DNA from: Dolichospermum flos-aquae CCAP 1403/13F
Lineage (GTDB): Bacteria > Cyanobacteriota > Cyanobacteriia > Cyanobacteriales > Nostocaceae
Assembly (NCBI RefSeq): GCF_012516395.1
Contig: NZ_CP051206.1
Span: 868,001 to 932,000 of the forward strand
Reading direction: 5' to 3'
DNA length: 64,000 bases
Shown: in pieces, positions 16,705 to 25,163 of the stretch
Layout: each line of letters starts with the position of its first letter
Position numbering within the stretch: position 1 is the stretch's first letter
Translations under genes and position numbers: made by a program
Notes under the pieces: model-generated
What the model saw: the letters and a program-made list of their open reading frames with translations, nothing else
Database searches by the model: none
What the model was told of the DNA's origin: nothing

Positions 16705-17673
16705 ATGACTCGCTTTATACATGATCAATTTGCTAAACAATATCTAACGGAATTATTAACGCCTTATGGAGAAGTAGAAACCAGCAAAGATATTACCGCA
16801 GAAGTCAGACAAATAGACGTATTATTTATCCCTTCACCCCAACCAACACAAAGTCTAGAAACACTAGGAATACTGGGGAAAATGGTGACAAATTATGCCA
16901 TATTTGAACCATTCCGTAATGCCGTCAGCAAAAGTGAAACTCGCAGTTGTATAGGTAAATTGTTTGACATTCATGCAGACCTAGAACGGCAAGCAAAACG
17001 TAATAATACGCGAATAAATGAAGCAGAATTAGCTCAATTATGGATTTTTACACCTACAGTATCATCAGAAATCCTAGAGATTTTTCATGGGACTCTGGAT
17101 GAAACAAACTGGGGAAAAGGTATTTATTTCTTACCAAAAGGATTTAAAACCGTAGTTGTGGCGATTCATCAACTACCGAGTACACCCGAAACACTATTTT
17201 TGAGGGTTTTAGGCAAAGGGAAAGTCCAAAGACAAGCAGTAGAAGAATTAGAAGCACTAGCAAATAATAGTCCGTTCCTTTCGGATATTATACAATTAGT
17301 ACATAACCTAATTGCTGTGTTATCGGCTCGTCAGCGTCAAGAACAAGATATTGATAAAGATGATCAGGAGTTAATTATGAAATTGTCTGAAATGTATCAA
17401 CAACAATTAGAAGAACTGAAAAAACAAGGACTTCAAGAAGGACGACAAGAAGGACGACAAGAAGGACGACAAGAAGGACGACAAGAAGGACGACAAGAAG
17501 GTATCGAGAGAGAACGACGCGCTATGATTGAAAGTATATTGCAAGTACGTTTTGGTGCAGTTGATTCACAGTTAGCAATAATTATCAACCCTCTAATTGC
17601 AATGTCCAGAGAAGAATTTACGCCTTTGCTTCTACAATTGTCTCGTGAGGAATTATTAGCTAGATTTGAGTAA
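16705..17673 (+). CDS. Rpn/PD-(D/E)XK transposase-family nuclease-like protein with DUF4351-like tail
   Basis: This 322-residue protein starts MTRFIHDQFAKQYLTELLTP, with TAEVRQIDVLF (about 31-41) corresponding to the first acidic active-site position of this group. In the middle it has the LWIFTPTVSSEILEIF and YFLPKGFKTVVVAIHQLP blocks typical of the large cyanobacterial family. Residues about 245-268 are a tandem QEGR repeat (12-bp DNA repeats at about 17430-17503). The C-terminus (SILQVRFGAVDSQL) resembles DUF4351. Rpn relatives are recombination-promoting DNases or defence factors; the function here is unproven. Confidence 0.72.
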   Translation: MTRFIHDQFAKQYLTELLTPYGEVETSKDITAEVRQIDVLFIPSPQPTQSLETLGILGKMVTNYAIFEPFRNAVSKSETRSCIGKLFDIHADLERQAKRNNTRINEAELAQLWIFTPTVSSEILEIFHGTLDETNWGKGIYFLPKGFKTVVVAIHQLPSTPETLFLRVLGKGKVQRQAVEELEALANNSPFLSDIIQLVHNLIAVLSARQRQEQDIDKDDQELIMKLSEMYQQQLEELKKQGLQEGRQEGRQEGRQEGRQEGRQEGIERERRAMIESILQVRFGAVDSQLAIIINPLIAMSREEFTPLLLQLSREELLARFE

Positions 17674-17844
17674 ATCTTACAAAAAAAGGGAACAGGGAAC
17701 AGGGAACAGGGAGAAGATTCATTATCCAAAATTTTTGTCTGAAATTAGAGAACATAGACTTAGCAAGCTGAAAAATATTTATTTAATGAACCAAGAAAAT
17801 AATCAAGAAAAAAGTAATTTTGTCGGGAAAAAGGGGTAATTGTT

Positions 17845-19572
17845 TTGCAACCCCTGGACTTTACCGCTTTAACTGCCGCTTGTGGCGAAATCCGCGCTAA
17901 TTGGTTGCCTGCACGCATAGAACAGGTATATCAGCGCGATCGCTTTACCATTGCCATTGCCTTACGCACCTTAAATCAACGGGGTTGGCTGGATATTTCC
18001 TGGCATCCCCAAGCCGCCCATATTTGTATTAGTGAACCACCACCACGCGCCCCAGATACTTTTACTTTTAGTCAACAGTTGAAACACCAATTGGGTGGGT
18101 TAGCCTTAGTAGGAATTGAAGCGATTTCCCCTTGGGAACGGGTAATTGATTTACAATTTGCCCGTCGTCCTGAAGAAACAGCCCTGTATCACCTTTATGC
18201 GGAAGTGATGGGCAAATATAGTAATGTGATTTTAACTGATGCTAGTAATGAAATTATCACTGCTGCCCATCAAGTTAGTCACCAACAATCTAGTGTTCGT
18301 CCGATTCAAACTGGACAAAATTACGAAACACCACCGAAACTGACGGGAAAAGTCCCTAATTTAAGCGAATCTCTAGAACGTTGGCAAGAACGGGTAAGTT
18401 TAGTCCCAGGGGGAATTAAACGCCAATTACTCAAAAGTTATAGTGGGTTAAGTTCGGCTTTGCTAGATACGATGCTGTTGGCGGCAAATATCATCCCAGA
18501 TACGAATACTGATGAACTTACTCCCCAAGATTGGCAAAATTTATTTCAACGTTGGCAAGAATGGTTACAAGCTTTAGATTTAGGTAAATTCCAACCTGCT
18601 TGGACAGAAAATGGATATACGGTGATGGGTTGGGGTGGAGTTGCACCCACAAAGAATATCCAAGAGTTACTTTACCGTTATTATTCTGATCAACTGAATG
18701 AACAGTTATTTGGGCAACTGCGTCATCAGTTAAGTCAGAAATTATTGAATATTTTGGGTAAATTACGCACCAAAGCGAAAACTTTTAGCGATCGCCTGCA
18801 ACAATCAGATCAAGCTGAAGAATATCGTCAAAAAGCTGACTTATTAATGGCTAACCTGCACCATTGGCAACCGGGAATGCAGGAAATTATTCTACCAGAT
18901 TTTGAAACCGAACAGCCAATTGCGATCGCTCTTTTGCCCGATAAAAACGCCGTCCAAAATGCCCAAAAGCTTTATAAACAGCACCAAAAACTCAAACGCG
19001 CCCGTGCGGCTGTTGAACCGCTACTATTTGCAGTTCAAGCAGAAATTGACTATCTCGAACAAGTAGAAGCCGCAATTTCGCAAATAGACAAATACCAAAA
19101 TCCAGAAGATTTACAAGCCTTAGAAGAAATCCGTGATGAACTCATTGGGCAAAAATATCTAGAAAACTTAGAATATCGCAGCCGTAGCAGCAACGACACT
19201 CCCGGCACTAATTTTCATCGTTACCGCAGTCCGAGTGGCTTTGAAGTCCTCATTGGTCGCAATAATATTCAAAATGATCAACTGACATTCCGTGTCGCTG
19301 GAGACTATGATTTGTGGTTTCACGCCCAAGAAATACCAGGGAGTCATGTTCTCCTGCGTCTAGAACCGGGTACAGTGGCGGAAGAAGCTGATTTACAATT
19401 TACAGCCAATCTAGCAGGTTATTTCAGTCGCGCCCGTCAAAGTGACCAAGTACCAGTAGTTTACACCCAACTCAAGCACGTCTACAAACCCAAAGGTGCA
19501 AAACCAGGACTTGTGGTTTATAAACAAGAAACGATTATTTGGGGGAAACCGCAATTGGTCAGTTGTCAGTAG
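17845..19572 (+). CDS. NFACT-family protein (RqcH/FbpA-like)
   Basis: This 575-residue protein has the NFACT-N domain (residues about 1-430, with ANWLPARIEQVYQRDRFTIA and LYAEVMGKYSNVILTD), coiled coil, and the C-terminal NFACT-R/DUF814 domain (FHRYRSPSGFEVLIGRNN, LWFHAQEIPGSHVLLRL). RqcH proteins bind obstructed 50S subunits and recruit tRNA-Ala for C-terminal tailing; the name fibronectin-binding protein is historical. The start is TTG 17845, after AAGGGG at 17831-17836; no ATG fits the conserved N-terminus. The last residues (LVSCQ) and the TAG stop are supplied by the CAGTTGT/73-bp repeat that begins at 19569. Confidence 0.88.
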   Translation: MQPLDFTALTAACGEIRANWLPARIEQVYQRDRFTIAIALRTLNQRGWLDISWHPQAAHICISEPPPRAPDTFTFSQQLKHQLGGLALVGIEAISPWERVIDLQFARRPEETALYHLYAEVMGKYSNVILTDASNEIITAAHQVSHQQSSVRPIQTGQNYETPPKLTGKVPNLSESLERWQERVSLVPGGIKRQLLKSYSGLSSALLDTMLLAANIIPDTNTDELTPQDWQNLFQRWQEWLQALDLGKFQPAWTENGYTVMGWGGVAPTKNIQELLYRYYSDQLNEQLFGQLRHQLSQKLLNILGKLRTKAKTFSDRLQQSDQAEEYRQKADLLMANLHHWQPGMQEIILPDFETEQPIAIALLPDKNAVQNAQKLYKQHQKLKRARAAVEPLLFAVQAEIDYLEQVEAAISQIDKYQNPEDLQALEEIRDELIGQKYLENLEYRSRSSNDTPGTNFHRYRSPSGFEVLIGRNNIQNDQLTFRVAGDYDLWFHAQEIPGSHVLLRLEPGTVAEEADLQFTANLAGYFSRARQSDQVPVVYTQLKHVYKPKGAKPGLVVYKQETIIWGKPQLVSCQ

Positions 19573-19722
19573 GGGCGAAGCATTTGGAAGATAAATTATC
19601 GATCATTGCCAAAAATAGTTCTCCAAATGCTTCGCCCGTACAGTTGTTAGTAGGGGCGAAGCATTTGGAAGATAAATTATCGGTCATTGCCAAAAATAGT
19701 TCTCCAAATGCTTCGCCCGTAC
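19569..19722 (+). repeat. 73-bp hairpin repeat, two copies (F, G)
   Basis: Full copies at 19569-19641 and 19650-19722, separated by AGTTGTTA. Copy F has one change in the loop (GATCATT for GGTCATT). Copy F provides the stop codon of the NFACT gene. A CCTGCCT heptamer tract follows (about 19749-19780). Confidence 0.85.
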
Positions 19723-19966
19723 AGTTGTTATTGGGAAGAAATATTCCCCCTGCCTCCTGCCTCCTGCCTCCTGCCCCCTGTTCCCTCATCTTTCCTTGAA
19801 CAGAAAACTTACTCATCGAAAGACAGATATTTTTTGAGATATTTTCATGAAAAAATTGTACTGCCTGTTACAATCTTGTTAAGAAAAGTTGCCCGTTGAA
19901 TTTTGGGAACGCGCAATTTGGTTTTGACTCTACTGAGAAGACAACTCGAACAACGTTTTTTCGCTG

Positions 19967-19994
19967 ACCAGCCTGTGGGAGGGCTGGTTTTTTT
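19967..19994 (+). terminator. Rho-independent terminator, plus strand, no assigned gene
   Basis: Stem ACCAGCC (19967-19973) and GGCTGGT (19982-19988), with a run of seven T. It is 395 bp after the NFACT gene with no plus-strand gene between. It either ends a long NFACT transcript or marks a small RNA starting near TACAAT (19869-19874). Confidence 0.7.
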
Positions 19995-20008
19995 GTTACC
20001 TGAAAAAC

Positions 20009-21580
20009 TTAGAAGCTGAAGGTAGTTCTTAAAGCACCAATCACCACATTATCATTGTTATCATTGTGATCTGGGGCTGTTAGCCAAATCACAGCAGGAG
20101 TAAGGGTGATATTGTCGCTGAGTTTGTATTGATAAAATCCCTCAATGTGATAAGAGGTATTTGGATCTTTCGTAACTCCAACAACGTTAGAACTTGTGAC
20201 TTTTGGTTCCATACCAACTATGACACCAGCCAAATTACCTTTTTTACCCAAATCAGGGAAACCAAGGGTAACAGCATAGTTAAAAGTGTCAACTTCTCCC
20301 TTTGTCGTCAAAACCTTACTATTGGTATAACCAGCCCAACCACCAAGAACAAACTTCTTGCTAATACCTAGAGATGCTTGAACACCATAGGAATTGCTGG
20401 AAAAATTTTCACCCGAAGCGACGACACCAGAAGTTGCTGCATTACTACCAGTGAGTAATGGTTGATTGTAGGAATTGATATAAGTTAAACCAAGAGAAAT
20501 GCGATCGCTTGGCTTGACAGTTAACTGCGCTAAAGCACCATAATTCCCATCAAACAAGCCATTTCCAGGGGTAGGGTCATTAGCCGTACTACTTAAATAG
20601 CCTAAACTGAGGGCTAACTTATCGCCAAACTGGTGGTTAACTGCTATACCTTCATCGCCCAGTTGTCCATAAATTGGGTTTCTTGTGCCAAAAGTAGACA
20701 CAGCCCCAAAAGCACCATCACCATCAAACAGGTTAACTGTACTGGTAACATCGTCTGCTGCACCACCAGTAGCAATTAGTTTTACTTGTGTATTCTTGCT
20801 AACAGGAAAGGTATATGATAGAGTTGCTATGGAAAAATTGTTACTAGGATTGCTACTAGCAAAAAACAAGTTTCCTTCTGGAGTATTAATATTGGGACTA
20901 TTAATATTATTACTTTCCAGTCTGGCAAGAAGTGTGTCTTTGCCTGTAAAACTGCTGACAAACTCCAATCGTGTTCTCGCAGCTAAAGTAGTATTTTTCC
21001 CAGGAATATCCGCACCATTGACCTTTTTATTTGTCAAAACATCACTAACAACTGCCACAACCTGCCCTTGTAGCTTAGTGGTGGTAGAAAATTGATTAGC
21101 TTCCAATTCAGCAGTTTTGGCTTCTACTGTATCTACACGCCCCCGGAGGGTGACTAATTCTCCTGAAAAGTCCTTTTGCAACTTTTGGATTGTTGCTAAA
21201 TCTTGCTTTGATACTAAATCACTGGTAGCAGTAGCAATTAATTCATTGACTCGATCTAAACAGGCATTTAAACCAGCCGCAAATTCGTATCGTGACAACG
21301 CCCGATTACCCCGAAAAGTCCCGTTAGGATAACCTGCAATACATCCATAGCGTTCTACCAATGATTGTAAAGCCTGAAATGCCCAATCATTAGGTTGAAC
21401 ATCGGATAACTGAGATACGGAAGTAACTTGAGATACTGTCTCTTCTTGGCTATTATTAACTTGTTGTTCTGAATTAGTTGCTGGTACTGGTAATGCTTCT
21501 GCCCTTGCAACAACATTCATACATAATATGCCACTCACAACTGTTGAACTAGCAATTAGATAAGTCCAGAATTTTTGCAT
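20009..21580 (-). CDS. SLH-domain outer-membrane porin (iron/cation uptake porin type)
   Basis: This 523-residue protein begins with a signal peptide (about 1-27, ending VVARAEA). It then has an SLH domain at about 58-115 (DVQPNDWAFQALQSLVERYG, FRGNRALSRYEFAAGLNACL) that binds peptidoglycan-linked polymer, a coiled coil (KLQKDFSGELVTLRGRVDTV), and a beta-barrel of OprB/SomA type ending in an aromatic residue (ALRTTFSF). Cyanobacterial members are called iron uptake porins; the actual substrate is not visible. It is divergent from the zinc transporter genes across 247 bp, which suggests a shared metal-responsive control region. Confidence 0.87.
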   Translation of the reverse strand: MQKFWTYLIASSTVVSGILCMNVVARAEALPVPATNSEQQVNNSQEETVSQVTSVSQLSDVQPNDWAFQALQSLVERYGCIAGYPNGTFRGNRALSRYEFAAGLNACLDRVNELIATATSDLVSKQDLATIQKLQKDFSGELVTLRGRVDTVEAKTAELEANQFSTTTKLQGQVVAVVSDVLTNKKVNGADIPGKNTTLAARTRLEFVSSFTGKDTLLARLESNNINSPNINTPEGNLFFASSNPSNNFSIATLSYTFPVSKNTQVKLIATGGAADDVTSTVNLFDGDGAFGAVSTFGTRNPIYGQLGDEGIAVNHQFGDKLALSLGYLSSTANDPTPGNGLFDGNYGALAQLTVKPSDRISLGLTYINSYNQPLLTGSNAATSGVVASGENFSSNSYGVQASLGISKKFVLGGWAGYTNSKVLTTKGEVDTFNYAVTLGFPDLGKKGNLAGVIVGMEPKVTSSNVVGVTKDPNTSYHIEGFYQYKLSDNITLTPAVIWLTAPDHNDNNDNVVIGALRTTFSF

Positions 21581-21800
21581 TTTTCCTCACACCCGTGTTT
21601 AAAGTTGATAATGCTACACTTGAATTAGTACAGCTATTAATAGTGATCTTTAATATACTACAGTCCTAAGTTAAGTTGATCACAATAAAAAGTTAAGAAA
21701 TCCTTATCAACTGGAAATATCCTCAGTATACAGCAGTATTACCTGAAATTTCCAAATATTCTGTAATTCTTGATACAGTAGCATTTTTTGATGACTTATA

Positions 21801-21815
21801 TGAGAATGGATCTCA
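21801..21815. promoter_or_regulatory. Zur/Fur-like palindrome before znuA
   Basis: TGAGAATGGATCTCA is a 7-1-7 near-palindrome resembling the cyanobacterial Zur box (TGATAATNATTATCA). It lies just upstream of a TATAAT (21824-21829), so a bound repressor would cover the promoter. If that TATAAT is the -10 element, the znuA start is probably the later ATG at 21861. Confidence 0.5.
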
Positions 21816-21827
21816 TTATAAGATATA

Positions 21828-22850
21828 ATGCCAATGAAGTTTTATTGTCAACCTCAAACCATGAGAAGTTCTAGAGAAGTTAAAATAGATAGAAAAACCA
21901 GAAATTTTTTACCGCTGATTACCTTAATAATTTTGTCAGCAGTTTATGGATGTAACAATCCTAACAGTAGGGAGGTTGTAAAAACGGAACCAGCCCCAGT
22001 CCAAAAATCACCAAAAACTAAAGTAGTTACCACATTTTTACCAGTTTATTTGTTTACTAAAGCAGTAGCCGGAGATGTAGCAGATGTAGAAATTTTAGTT
22101 AAGCCTGGCACGGAAATACACGAATATCAAGGGACACCAGCAAACGTAAAAGCGATCGCTACAGCGAAGATATTAGTCAAAAATGGTTTAGGCTTAGAGG
22201 AGTTTTTGGCAGATACAATTAAAAATGCCGGAAATTCCCAATTAGTGGAAATTGATGCTAGTAAAGGTATTCAAGCTATTAATAAAATTTCCCCCATAGA
22301 TAAAACACCAACAGGAGAACATGATCATGATCACGAACACCAATTTGGAAATCCTCATGTTTGGCTAGATCCAGTTTTAGCAAAACAGCAAATCATCAAT
22401 ATTCGAGATGGTTTAATTATCGCAGATCCGGTCAATAAAGTCAAATATCAGACCAATGCAGCGGCATATATTCAGAAATTAGATAATTTAAATAATGAAT
22501 TTCAGCAGACTATTAAACAAACACCAAACTGCACCTTTATCACCTTTCATGATGCTTTTCCCTATCTTGCCAAACGTTATAACATTAAACAATTAGCAGT
22601 AGTAGAAATTCCTGAAAAGCAACTTTCCCCAACAGACGTGCAAAAAGTGGTGAATACAGTCAAAAAATACCAAGTTAAAGCCCTATTTAGCGAACCAGGG
22701 TTAGATAACAAATTACTCACCAGCATTTCCCAGGATTTGGGGTTAACTGTGCGGACTTTGGATTCTTTAGAAACGGGTGATACCAATCCAGAGTATTATT
22801 TTAAGGCAATGAAAACCAATTTGGAGAGTTTAGCCGCTGGATGCAAGTAG
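21828..22850 (+). CDS. znuA: Zinc ABC transporter substrate-binding lipoprotein (ZnuA-like)
   Basis: This protein of up to 340 residues belongs to the cluster A-I metal-binding family (ZnuA/TroA). The membrane segment LITLIILSAVYGC ends in a lipobox cysteine. Metal ligands expected in the family are present in EIHEYQ, NPHVWLDP and ITFHDAFPYLAKRY. An acidic histidine-rich loop (EHDHDHEH, about residues 162-169) is the mark of zinc-specific members. ATG 21828 overlaps a TATAAT, so ATG 21861, giving 329 residues, may be the true start. It is the first gene of znuA-znuC-znuB. Confidence 0.88.
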   Translation: MPMKFYCQPQTMRSSREVKIDRKTRNFLPLITLIILSAVYGCNNPNSREVVKTEPAPVQKSPKTKVVTTFLPVYLFTKAVAGDVADVEILVKPGTEIHEYQGTPANVKAIATAKILVKNGLGLEEFLADTIKNAGNSQLVEIDASKGIQAINKISPIDKTPTGEHDHDHEHQFGNPHVWLDPVLAKQQIINIRDGLIIADPVNKVKYQTNAAAYIQKLDNLNNEFQQTIKQTPNCTFITFHDAFPYLAKRYNIKQLAVVEIPEKQLSPTDVQKVVNTVKKYQVKALFSEPGLDNKLLTSISQDLGLTVRTLDSLETGDTNPEYYFKAMKTNLESLAAGCK

Positions 22851-22920
22851 CAGGAAAATTCAAATCTCATTATTTCCCATCTATCACGATAAATTATTGG
22901 CATCTCAAATCCTAAATTCC

Positions 22921-23703
22921 ATGACTGACGAACAAGCAGAATTTACATTACCAATATTAAAAGTTTCTGGGTTAACAGTCTACCAAAGTAGTTATTTAGC
23001 TGTGCGAGATGTTTCCTTTGAATTATTAGCAGGAACAGATACAGCTATAGTTGGTCCAAATGGGGCTGGGAAAAGTACCTTAATCAAAGCTATCTTAGAT
23101 TTAATTCCCCGAAATGCGGGAACAATTGAAGTTTTTGGTCGCCCAATTTCCAGACTAGGAAATTTGCGGAATCAGTTGGGATATATGCCACAAAATTTTA
23201 TTTTTGATCGCAGTTTTCCAATTTCAGTTAGTGAATTGGTGGCTTTAGGAATAGGGAATAGAAAACATTCATTTTTCTCAAAATTTTGGCAACAAAACCG
23301 GGAAACATCAGCAGCAGTCACCGCAGCTTTACACCGTACTGATGCTTATCGCTTGCGAAATCAGGCTATTGGCACTCTGAGCGGTGGTCAACTCAAACGG
23401 GTATTATTAGCTTATTGTTTGGTAACACGGCGAAAATTGTTAGTATTGGATGAAGCTTTTGCCGGGGTAGATGTCCAAGGAACAACGGATTTTTATGCTT
23501 TGTTAAATGAATTAAAACGAGAAGAGAATTGGACAGTGTTGCAAGTATCCCACGATATTGATATGGTAAGCCGTCATTGCGATCGCGTCATCTGTCTAAA
23601 TCAAACTCTTGTCTGTTCTGGTAAACCGGAAATAGCCCTTTCCCCACAAAATCTTTTAGCTACTTATGGACCAGGTTTTAGTCGCTATGAACATCATCAT
23701 TAG
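22921..23703 (+). CDS. znuC: Zinc ABC transporter ATP-binding protein (ZnuC-like)
   Basis: This 260-residue ATPase starts at ATG 22921, 70 bp after znuA; a TTG 24 bp upstream is less likely. It has Walker A GPNGAGKST, Q-loop YMPQNF, signature LSGGQLKR, Walker B LLVLDEAFAGVD and H-loop VSHD. It belongs to the manganese/zinc ABC family and would energise the ZnuB permease. The stop TAG runs straight into a heptamer repeat tract that separates it from znuB. Confidence 0.9.
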   Translation: MTDEQAEFTLPILKVSGLTVYQSSYLAVRDVSFELLAGTDTAIVGPNGAGKSTLIKAILDLIPRNAGTIEVFGRPISRLGNLRNQLGYMPQNFIFDRSFPISVSELVALGIGNRKHSFFSKFWQQNRETSAAVTAALHRTDAYRLRNQAIGTLSGGQLKRVLLAYCLVTRRKLLVLDEAFAGVDVQGTTDFYALLNELKREENWTVLQVSHDIDMVSRHCDRVICLNQTLVCSGKPEIALSPQNLLATYGPGFSRYEHHH

Positions 23704-24010
23704 GGAATTGGTAATTGGTAATTGGTAATTGGTAATTGGTAATTGGTAATAAACTATTCTTCTTCCTTCTTTCTTCTTTGTTCTTTCTTCTTTGTTCTTT
23801 CTTCTTTGTTCTTTCTTCTTTGTTCTTTCTTCTTTGTTCTTTCTTCTTTGTTCTTTCTTCTTTGTTCTTTCTTCTTTGTTCTTTCTTCTTTGTTCTTTGT
23901 TCTTTGTTCTTTGTTCTTTGTTCTTTGTTCTTTCTTCTTTCTTCTTTCTTCTTTCTTCTTCCTCCTGAACTCCTGACTCCTGAACTCCTGACTCCTGACT
24001 CCTGACTCCT
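23704..24010 (+). repeat. Heptamer low-complexity tracts inside the znu operon
   Basis: Three blocks: GGTAATT units (about 23705-23750); a long TTCTTTGTTCTTTC block of 14-bp and 7-bp units (about 23760-23965) that is almost pure pyrimidine; and ACTCCTG units (about 23970-24010). They fill the whole gap between znuC and znuB. The frames read through them are low-complexity artefacts. Confidence 0.9.
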
Positions 24011-24015
24011 CTTAT

Positions 24016-24849
24016 ATGACCATTAACTATCATGATTTGCTGAATTTATTACAATTTCCCTTTATGCAGCGTGCCATTATGGGTGCTGTGTTAATGGGCA
24101 TTTTAGGCGGTTTATTGGGTAGTTTTGTTACTTTACGACAATTATCCTTTTTTAGTCATGCCGTTGGTCATGCAGCATTGGTAGGTGTGGCGTTAGGGGT
24201 GTTACTCAACACTAATCCTACTTGGATGTTACTCCCTTTTACTTTAATTTTTGGGGTTGTTGTTCTCTACCTAATTGATAAGACTGATTTGGCTAGTGAT
24301 AGCGTTCTCAGTATAGTGCTATCTGGGGCGTTAGCAATTGGTGTAATTCTCACCAGTTTTATTAAAGGATATCGCGGTAACTTAATGGGGGTACTATTTG
24401 GCGATATTTTGGCTATAGATAACACAGATTTAATTTTGACGCTATTGGTACTTGTGGGTAGTAGCTTTTTTTTATTATCAACTCTGCCACAACAGATTCT
24501 ATTAACTCTTAATCCCGATGTTGCTCAAGTCCAAGGCGTACCTGTGCAATTGTATCGTTATGGATTCGTTGTTTTGCTTTCCCTCGCTGTAGCTGTGGCG
24601 ATTAAAGCGGTTGGTGTGTTATTAGTAAATGCGTTTTTAGTGATTCCGGCTGCTACAGCCAAACTTATGAGTCACCATTTCAGCCGCTTTCTGATTCTAT
24701 CGGTGGTTGTCGGCTGTAGCAGTAGTATCGCAGGAATGATGGTTTCTGGGTTATTTAATCTAGCTTCTGGTCCGAGTATTGTTTTTGTGCAGTTTCTGGT
24801 ATTTGTGACTGTGTTTACCTGGGTGAAGTTGACAATGAAGGTTAGCTAA
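24016..24849 (+). CDS. znuB: Zinc ABC transporter permease (ZnuB-like, ABC-3 family)
   Basis: This 277-residue membrane protein has about eight hydrophobic helices. It has the ABC-3 hallmarks MGILGGLLGSFVTLRQLSFF then SHAVGHAALVGVALG near residues 29-60, and the late GVLLVNAFLVIPAATAKLMS motif. It would form the zinc channel with ZnuC and ZnuA. The 312-bp heptamer tract upstream is unusual within an operon; transcription may pass through it, or a promoter may lie close to the start. Confidence 0.9.
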   Translation: MTINYHDLLNLLQFPFMQRAIMGAVLMGILGGLLGSFVTLRQLSFFSHAVGHAALVGVALGVLLNTNPTWMLLPFTLIFGVVVLYLIDKTDLASDSVLSIVLSGALAIGVILTSFIKGYRGNLMGVLFGDILAIDNTDLILTLLVLVGSSFFLLSTLPQQILLTLNPDVAQVQGVPVQLYRYGFVVLLSLAVAVAIKAVGVLLVNAFLVIPAATAKLMSHHFSRFLILSVVVGCSSSIAGMMVSGLFNLASGPSIVFVQFLVFVTVFTWVKLTMKVS

Positions 24850-24868
24850 AATTATTTTAAATAACCCC

Positions 24869-24897
24869 TTGACTTATCTTTTTTTCTATGCTAAATT
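24869..24897 (+). promoter_or_regulatory. Sigma-70 promoter of tRNA-Phe
   Basis: TTGACT (24869-24874), 17-bp spacer, TAAATT (24892-24897). Transcription would start about 20 bp before the tRNA. Confidence 0.6.
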
Positions 24898-24926
24898 CAA
24901 TATCGGTGGTGAAGCAAAAGCCCCCT

Positions 24927-24999
24927 GCCGGGATAGCTCAGTTGGTAGAGCAGTGGACTGAAAATCCACGTGTCACGAGTTCAAGTCTCGTTCCTGGCA
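24927..24999 (+). tRNA. tRNA-Phe (anticodon GAA)
   Basis: A 73-nt cloverleaf: acceptor GCCGGGA pairs with TCCTGGC (one G-T), D arm GCTC/GAGC, anticodon stem GTGGA/TCCAC with loop CTGAAAA (GAA), T arm ACGAG/CTCGT with TTCAAGT, and discriminator A. CCA is not encoded. An integrase gene follows 165 bp downstream. Confidence 0.97.
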
Positions 25000-25044
25000 T
25001 TAATTAGAATAGCTAAAATCCTTGTTAATCAAGGTATTTGGATA

Positions 25045-25084
25045 ACTCCTGCTGGAATTAAGTAAATTTCTAGCGGGAGTTTTT
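25045..25084 (+). terminator. Rho-independent terminator after tRNA-Phe
   Basis: Stem of about 15 bp (ACTCCTGCTGGAATT with AATTTCTAGCGGGAGT) followed by TTTT, 45 bp after the tRNA. Confidence 0.75.
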
Positions 25085-25163
25085 GTATTTTTGGGTTTGA
25101 CTACGAATTGACTATGATGATATAGAGCAGAGGAGAAATGATAGTCAAAAGGACGGAAGGAAT

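Noticed and set aside
23656-24033. 125-codon minus-strand frame rich in K, E, R, N, and two plus-strand frames rich in F, L, S through the same region
   Set aside because: They are translations of heptamer and 14-bp DNA repeats; the sequence is low-complexity in all frames and lies between znuC and znuB.
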